Source of the DNA: CAZYTO01 sp964650405
Lineage (GTDB): Bacteria > Acidobacteriota > Thermoanaerobaculia > Gp7-AA8
Direction: 5' to 3'
Assembly (NCBI GenBank): GCA_964650405.1
Contig: CAZYTO010000205.1
Location: 1-10,426 of the forward strand
Length of the DNA: 10,426 nucleotides
Notes under the pieces: generated by a model
What the model was told of the DNA's origin: nothing
The model's input: only the letters and a program-made list of their open reading frames with translations
Database searches by the model: none
Position numbers and translations under genes: made by a program
Part shown: piece by piece, positions 6,759 through 10,426 of the stretch
Position numbering within the stretch: the stretch's first letter is position 1
Layout: each line of letters starts with the position of its first letter

Positions 6759-6796
6759 GCCCGGAGTGGCAAGGTGGTGAGGGCGAGTTTCCTGAC

Positions 6797-6841
6797 CACT
6801 AAAACTACCACTAACCACTAACCACTATCTACCTAACCACT
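6797..6841. repeat. CTAACCA heptamer repeat, left of the glycosyltransferase gene
   Basis: The stretch contains CTAACCACTAACCACTA (6811-6827) and another CTAACCACT (6833-6841), with degenerate CCACTA and CTACC pieces between. The period is 7 bp. It fills most of the 113-nt gap between the glycosyltransferase stop and the aminotransferase start; no gene is visible there. Confidence 0.8.
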
Positions 6842-6850
6842 GCCTACTTC
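6833..6850. repeat. Left copy of an 18/19-bp direct repeat bracketing the glycosyltransferase gene
   Basis: CTAACCACT followed directly by GCCTACTTC. The right copy at 7765-7783 is identical except for one extra C after CTAACCACT. On the minus strand this copy contains the glycosyltransferase's last codons and TAG stop. Confidence 0.75.
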
Positions 6851-7587
6851 GTGCTCCGATACGCCCGGTGGATCTTCCACAGCTCGGTCAACGCGCGGAG
6901 AAAGTCGCGGCCTTTGACTTTCGAGCCCTTCACGTCGTGCCAGACGGTGATGGGGAGCTCGTAGATCGAGCGGGCGGTCACCTCGCGGCCCCAGCGTTTG
7001 ACGAAGCGGGCGATGATCTCCACGTCGAAGATCCAGCGGGAGAGGAAGGGCCTGGAGAAGACGTCGCGCAGGTCGCAGCCGGCGCGGAAGAGCTTCGCGC
7101 CGCACTGGGTGTCATAGACCGCCAGGCCGAGCGAGCGGGAGATGAGCGTGGCTCCCATGCGTCCGACATAGTGCCGCGACGCGCGCCGGCTGATGGAACG
7201 GCCGAGGAGCCTGACGCGGGCGCCGAAGACCATGGCGATCTCGGGGCGCGTCTCGAAGATGGCCAGGTACGAAGGGAGCTCGCCGAGCGGCGTGGCCAGG
7301 TCTGCGTCCCAGAAGCCGGTCAGGTCGGGCTTACGCTCCATGGCCGCGAGCATGCCCTGCCGTACCGCCTCCGCCTTGCCGGAGTTCTTCGCCAGGGGCA
7401 GCACCGAGAAGCGGGAGGGATCCTCGGCCGCGAGCTGCTGCAGGACGGAGAGCGTCTCGTCCCGGCTCCCGTCGTCGACGAAGAGGAACTCGACCCGATG
7501 CCCGGGGAGGGTGAAGCTGCGGAACGCCGCCCGGTCCAGCCGGGCTGCCTCGTCGTAACAGGGAACCACCACGATCAGGTGCGACAC
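6844..7587 (-). CDS. Family 2 glycosyltransferase, dolichyl/polyprenyl-phosphate sugar synthase-like
   Basis: This 247-residue GT-A-fold enzyme probably moves glucose or mannose from a nucleotide sugar to a polyprenyl phosphate at the inner face of the membrane, as in the ALG5/DPM1-like group. Visible motifs are VVVPCYDE (6-13), VDDGSRD (37-43, nucleotide binding), KNSGKAEAVRQGM (67-79), the metal-binding DAD in WDADLATP (94-96), and QCGAKLFR (161-168), which is typical of this subgroup. There is no C-terminal transmembrane segment, so it resembles the short soluble or peripheral forms. The start is GTG 7587, where the conserved N-terminal strand begins. No Shine-Dalgarno is present, but TACAAT ends 8 nt upstream. 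The gene appears monocistronic and is flanked on both sides by CTAACCA repeats. Donor and acceptor are inferences from family resemblance. Confidence 0.88.
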   Translation of the reverse strand: MSHLIVVVPCYDEAARLDRAAFRSFTLPGHRVEFLFVDDGSRDETLSVLQQLAAEDPSRFSVLPLAKNSGKAEAVRQGMLAAMERKPDLTGFWDADLATPLGELPSYLAIFETRPEIAMVFGARVRLLGRSISRRASRHYVGRMGATLISRSLGLAVYDTQCGAKLFRAGCDLRDVFSRPFLSRWIFDVEIIARFVKRWGREVTARSIYELPITVWHDVKGSKVKGRDFLRALTELWKIHRAYRSTK

Positions 7588-7595
7588 GGCGGCGC

Positions 7596-7601
7596 ATTGT
7601 A
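7596..7601 (-). promoter_or_regulatory. Presumed -10 box of the glycosyltransferase gene (leaderless start)
   Basis: TACAAT on the minus strand, five of six matches to TATAAT, ends 8 nt before the GTG at 7587. The intervening GCGCCGCC contains no Shine-Dalgarno. The spacing predicts transcription starting at or very near the start codon. No recognisable -35 box is seen. Confidence 0.45.
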
Positions 7602-7603
7602 CG

Positions 7604-7680
7604 CGGAGGCGGGCGGGACGAGAGGCCGATGGTTCGAGCGGAGAGGGGGAGGGACGAGAGGAGAGGCCGAGTGAGGAGTG
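7604..7680. other. Purine-rich non-coding stretch with GGGACGAGAGG repeat
   Basis: The plus strand is strongly G+A biased across this stretch. GGGACGAGAGG occurs twice, at 7615-7625 and 7651-7661, each followed closely by GGCCGA or CCGA. No gene is visible. Such tracts are often low-complexity spacer. Confidence 0.5.
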
Positions 7681-7774
7681 GTTAGTGGTTAGGACAGCTC
7701 GCCCCGCGCCCTAACCACTCACCGCGTCTTCCCCTGGCTCCCGCCACGTCCTAACCACTCACCACTAACCACTC
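7676..7774. repeat. CTAACCA repeats in both orientations with a long imperfect inverted repeat
   Basis: GAGTGGTTAGTGGTTAGGAC (7676-7695) faces GTCCTAACCACT (7748-7759) plus AACCACTC (7767-7774). Twelve bases pair perfectly (7684-7695 with 7748-7759), and pairing resumes after a 7-base insertion. CCTAACCACTCACC is repeated directly at 7710-7723 and 7750-7763. This occupies much of the 250-nt gap between the divergent glycosyltransferase and esterase genes. No gene is visible in that gap. Confidence 0.8.
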
Positions 7775-7783
7775 GCCTACTTC
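7765..7783. repeat. Right copy of the 18/19-bp direct repeat bracketing the glycosyltransferase gene
   Basis: CTAACCACT-C-GCCTACTTC, matching 6833-6850 with one inserted C. On the minus strand it is preceded by codons reading LVNVLTSLK and then a TAG inside the repeat, the same stop position as in the left copy. Confidence 0.75.
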
Positions 7784-7838
7784 AAACTCGTCAACACATT
7801 GACCAGTCACCGCGCTGACTCTGTGGCATGCTGTGTGG

Positions 7839-8459
7839 ATGAGCGAGCACGTCGTCGCCACGGTCACTCACGGACGCTACCTCCTGCGGGAAGGTTCGGG
7901 CGGCATTCTCGTCGGTTTTCACGGCTATGCCGAGAACGCCGAGCGGCACCTCGCCGAGCTGGAGAGACTGCCGGGTAAAGCGGAGTGGACGCTCGCTGCC
8001 GTCCAGGCCCTGCATCCCTTCTATAACCAGAAGACCGGCGAGGTGCTGGCGAGCTGGATGACCAGCCAGAACCGGGAACACGCCATCGCCGACAACATCG
8101 CCTACATCGGCAACGTCCTGAAGACGCTGCCGCCCGCCCGGCCGCTCGTTTTTCTCGGCTTCTCGCAGGGTGCGGCCATGGCCTACCGCGCCGCGGCAGC
8201 CTTTCCCTGCGACGGCCTTATCATCCATGGAGGGGATATCCCGCCCGATGTGAGTGCACACGTGAATGTGCACCTGCCGAAATGCTTCGTCGGCCGCGGC
8301 AGCACCGATACCTGGTTCACCGCCGAAAAGCTCGAGAAAGACTTGAGCTTTCTCCGGAGCGTGACGGACGTGACGACGTCCCTCTTCGAGGGAGGCCACG
8401 AGTGGTCGGACGTCCTCCGTATCGCCATCGGGGACTTCCTGCGCGGGATGACATTGTAG
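7839..8459 (+). CDS. Alpha/beta-hydrolase, phospholipase/carboxylesterase family
   Basis: This 206-residue soluble serine hydrolase of the small carboxylesterase/lysophospholipase group cleaves an ester bond; the substrate is unknown. The catalytic triad is visible: Ser109 in the nucleophile elbow GFSQGA, Asp157 in GRGSTDTWFTAE and His187 in EGGHEW. An oxyanion-hole HG-type motif (GFHGYAEN) lies near residue 28. There is no signal peptide, so it is cytoplasmic. ATG 7839 (MSEHVVATV) is preferred over the in-frame GTG at 7833, because neither has a Shine-Dalgarno and the extra two residues add nothing. A TTGACC at 7799-7804 could be a -35 box, but I see no matching -10. The stop is 26 nt before uvrC on the same strand, so the two are probably co-transcribed. 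Confidence 0.88.
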   Translation: MSEHVVATVTHGRYLLREGSGGILVGFHGYAENAERHLAELERLPGKAEWTLAAVQALHPFYNQKTGEVLASWMTSQNREHAIADNIAYIGNVLKTLPPARPLVFLGFSQGAAMAYRAAAAFPCDGLIIHGGDIPPDVSAHVNVHLPKCFVGRGSTDTWFTAEKLEKDLSFLRSVTDVTTSLFEGGHEWSDVLRIAIGDFLRGMTL

Positions 8460-8485
8460 TCAGCGGTTTGTTCTTGGGCCTTCGG

Positions 8486-10303
8486 ATGTCCCGCCTCGAA
8501 CGACTGAAAGAGCGCCTCAAGGAGATCCCGGACCGACCCGGCGTGTATCTCCACAAGAACGCGGACGGGGAGGTCATCTACGTCGGCAAGGCGCGCAACC
8601 TGCGCAACCGCGTCGGCTCGTATCTCGTCGGGAAGGGGCGCACCGACCCGCGGCTGATGACGCTCGTTCACGAGATCCAGGGCATCGACTTCGTCACCAC
8701 GAACAACGAGCTCGAGGCCATCCTCCTCGAGAACAACCTCATCAAGACCCACCAGCCGCGCTACAACATCCTCCTCCGCGACGACAAGACCTACCCGTAC
8801 CTGAAAGTCACACTCTCCGAGGACTTCCCACGGGTCGTTTTCACACGGAGAGTCGATCGGAAGCGAGGGGATCTCTTTTACGGGCCGTTCTTTGCCGGCA
8901 CGGCGCGGCGGCTGCTGAAGCTGGTGGCCGACCAATTCAAGCTGCGAAGCTGCGACCTCGACATCGCCGACGGCAAGAACGCGCTGCCGCGGCCGTGCCT
9001 CTACTACGACATGCACCAGTGCCTCGGGCCGTGCGTGGTGGGGCTGACGACGAAGTTGACCTATCGGGAGATGGTCGACGACGTCGTGCTCTTCCTCGGC
9101 GGGAAGTCGAAGGAGCTGCAGGACCGCCTCACCCGCCGGATGTACGCCGCGGCGGAGGGAGAGAACTTCGAGATGGCGACGTACTACCGCGACCTGATCC
9201 GAACCGTGGAGCGCGTCCAGTCGGAACAGCAGGTGGCGTCCGCCGAAGATGAAGAAGTCGACGTCTGGGGCGTGCACGAAGAGGGAGGTGACGTGGCCGT
9301 GCAGCTCTTCGTCATCCGCGACGGCAATGTCGTCGACCGCCGCGAGCTCTTCTGGGAAAAGATCGGAGAGTACCAGCCCGGCTACTTCCTCGGCGAAGTC
9401 CTGCAGCGCTACTACCAGGACAACCTGTTCATCCCGCCGGAGATCCTGATTCCGGTGGAGATCGAGGAGCGCGAGCTGCTGGCGGAGTGGCTCGGCCAGC
9501 AGCGCCGGCGCAAGGTCACGATCCGCACGCCGCAGCGCGGCAAGGGAGTGGACCGGGTGGAGCTGGCCAACCGCAACGCCCGGTTGTCCCACGAGTCGCG
9601 CTTCCGCAAGTCGCAGCAGGACCGGATGCAGATTGCGGCACAGAAGCTTGGGCAGGTTCTCGGGTACGACCAGGAGATCCAGAAGATCGAATCGTTCGAC
9701 ATTTCGAACATCCAGGGCTCCGATTCCGTGGCGGGAATGGTCGTCCTCGACCGCGGGAAGTTCGACAAGAACCAGTACCGAGTGTTTAACATCAAGAGCG
9801 TCGTGGGCGCCGACGACTTCCGCTCCATGGCCGAAGCGGTCGACCGTCGCTACCGCCGGCTGATGGACGAGGGAAAGGCCTTTCCCGACATGATCCTCGT
9901 TGACGGCGGACGCGGGCAGCTCAATGCCGCGCTGGCGGCGCTCAACCGCCTGGGCGTCGAGGAGATCCCCATCGCGGGCCTGGCCAAGCGGGAGGAGGAG
10001 ATCTACGTCCCCGGCCGGGAGGAGCCGATCCGCCTCGAGAAGCGCGATCCGGCCCTCCAGCTCCTGCAGATGGTGCGCGACGAGACGCACCGTTTCGCCG
10101 TCTCCTCCCACCGCCGCCGCCGCTCCAAGCGCACCCTGCACAGCGAGCTCGATGACCTCCCCGGAATCGGGGAGAAGCGCCGCCGCCTTCTCATCGAGCG
10201 CTTCGGCAGCGTCTCCGGCGTCAAGCAGGCCTCGGAACAGGACCTGGTCAACGTGCTGGGCCGCAAGGTGGGCCGGACGCTGTGGGAAGAGTTGCACGCG
10301 TAG
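8486..10303 (+). CDS. uvrC: UvrABC excinuclease subunit C
   Basis: This 605-residue nuclease makes both incisions around bulky DNA lesions after loading by UvrA and UvrB in nucleotide excision repair. In order: the GIY-YIG 3'-nuclease domain, about 15-95 (PGVY, VIYVGKARNLRNRV, Arg40, LLENNLIK with the catalytic Glu near 82); four Cys for the Fe-S cluster (156, 171, 179, 183; RPCLYYDMHQCLGPC); and a UVR/UvrB-binding helix pair, about 200-245 (EGENFEMATYYRDLIRTVE). An RNase H-like 5'-nuclease domain follows, with Asp405 (FDISNIQG), Asp473 (LVDGGRGQ) and His535 (RDETHRFA). A C-terminal helix-hairpin-helix spans about 553-600 (LDDLPGIGEKRRRLL). All expected catalytic residues are present and the length is normal. 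The frame is open to 8282, but ATG 8486 (MSRLERLKERL) begins the conserved domain; the upstream part overlaps the esterase. No Shine-Dalgarno is seen, so translation may be coupled to the esterase. Confidence 0.97.
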   Translation: MSRLERLKERLKEIPDRPGVYLHKNADGEVIYVGKARNLRNRVGSYLVGKGRTDPRLMTLVHEIQGIDFVTTNNELEAILLENNLIKTHQPRYNILLRDDKTYPYLKVTLSEDFPRVVFTRRVDRKRGDLFYGPFFAGTARRLLKLVADQFKLRSCDLDIADGKNALPRPCLYYDMHQCLGPCVVGLTTKLTYREMVDDVVLFLGGKSKELQDRLTRRMYAAAEGENFEMATYYRDLIRTVERVQSEQQVASAEDEEVDVWGVHEEGGDVAVQLFVIRDGNVVDRRELFWEKIGEYQPGYFLGEVLQRYYQDNLFIPPEILIPVEIEERELLAEWLGQQRRRKVTIRTPQRGKGVDRVELANRNARLSHESRFRKSQQDRMQIAAQKLGQVLGYDQEIQKIESFDISNIQGSDSVAGMVVLDRGKFDKNQYRVFNIKSVVGADDFRSMAEAVDRRYRRLMDEGKAFPDMILVDGGRGQLNAALAALNRLGVEEIPIAGLAKREEEIYVPGREEPIRLEKRDPALQLLQMVRDETHRFAVSSHRRRRSKRTLHSELDDLPGIGEKRRRLLIERFGSVSGVKQASEQDLVNVLGRKVGRTLWEELHA

Positions 10304-10426
10304 CGAGCGGGTGACGGCGAGCCGCCATAAGCGGCCCTCGGGCTTCCTTTCAGCCTTCGAGCCTTTCAGCCTTGGTTTCAAGGCCAGCGGACAGTGGGCT
10401 CGACGAACAAAGCCGGAGGCAGCTCC
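10304..10426. other. Non-coding tail after uvrC
   Basis: No gene is visible. There is a weak GCCGC-CATAA-GCGGC hairpin just after uvrC (about 10321-10335), without a T-run, and an octamer repeat (next entry). The last bases contain GGAGG (10415-10419), which could be a Shine-Dalgarno for a gene starting just beyond the window, but this cannot be tested here. Confidence 0.4.
10346..10377. repeat. Octanucleotide direct repeat
   Basis: The sequence divides into 8-bp units CCTTTCAG, CCTTCGAG, CCTTTCAG and CCTTGGTT. The 12-mer CCTTTCAGCCTT occurs twice, 16 bp apart (10346-10357 and 10362-10373). It is intergenic and has no assignable role. Confidence 0.65.

Noticed and set aside
5363..6802. Plus-strand open frame (479 codons) opposite the aminotransferase
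   Set aside because: Low-complexity Asp/Arg/Gly-rich translation; the minus strand encodes a complete PLP enzyme with its Schiff-base Lys.
6731..6811. N-terminal extension of the aminotransferase to a GTG at 6811
   Set aside because: It runs through the promoter-like palindrome and into a CTAACCA repeat, and encodes no conserved residues. ATG 6730 fits the family.
6797..7783. CRISPR array or transposon ends in the CTAACCA regions
   Set aside because: The repeats are only 7-14 bp, irregularly spaced, with no uniform spacers, no transposase and no target-site duplication that I can define.
8282..8485. N-terminal extension of UvrC
   Set aside because: It overlaps the esterase gene and precedes the conserved GIY-YIG start; typical UvrC length is matched from ATG 8486.
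8183..10381. Minus-strand open frame (732 codons) opposite uvrC
   Set aside because: UvrC has every expected catalytic motif on the plus strand. The antisense frame has no family resemblance and extends across gene boundaries.

Overview
The window is high-GC bacterial DNA with seven recognisable protein genes and no RNA gene, CRISPR array or insertion sequence that I can see. The large TonB-dependent receptor with an N-terminal carboxypeptidase-regulatory domain (Oar-like), the lipoprotein phosphodiesterase with TPR repeats, and the GC-rich codon use together suggest an Acidobacteriota-like chromosome. That taxonomic call is an inference from gene style, not from a marker gene.

Layout: 2-337 (+) is the 3' end of an unrecognised gene. 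386-532 holds three related hairpins between convergent genes. 533-3331 (-) is the Oar-like outer-membrane receptor. 3332-3431 is a divergent promoter region. 3432-3839 (+) is a small coiled-coil protein built on tandem repeats. 3855-5456 (-) is a lipoprotein-type phosphodiesterase/alkaline-phosphatase-fold protein with TPRs. It overlaps by 4 nt the upstream PLP aminotransferase at 5453-6730 (-). 6844-7587 (-) is a family 2 glycosyltransferase of the dolichyl-phosphate-glucose/mannose synthase type. 7588-7838 is a repeat-rich intergenic region. 7839-8459 (+) is a serine esterase, followed after 26 nt by uvrC at 8486-10303 (+). 10304-10426 is a non-coding tail with a short octamer repeat.

Gene cooperation: the aminotransferase and phosphodiesterase are almost certainly one transcription unit, and the esterase and uvrC probably another. 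The remaining genes appear to be separately transcribed housekeeping or envelope genes. I found no multi-gene defence, biosynthetic or mobile system.

The more interesting layer is non-coding: (i) a cluster of three GGACGGACA-type hairpins; (ii) heptanucleotide repeats, CTAACCA-type around the glycosyltransferase and GCGANNN-type inside the phosphodiesterase frame; (iii) a CTACT-N3-AGTAG palindrome overlapping the presumed -10 box of two genes; (iv) -10-like hexamers 8-10 nt before three Shine-Dalgarno-less start codons, suggesting leaderless mRNAs, while the one gene with a strong Shine-Dalgarno has its -10 box further away; (v) a 7-residue repeat turning into an 11-residue repeat in the coiled-coil protein.
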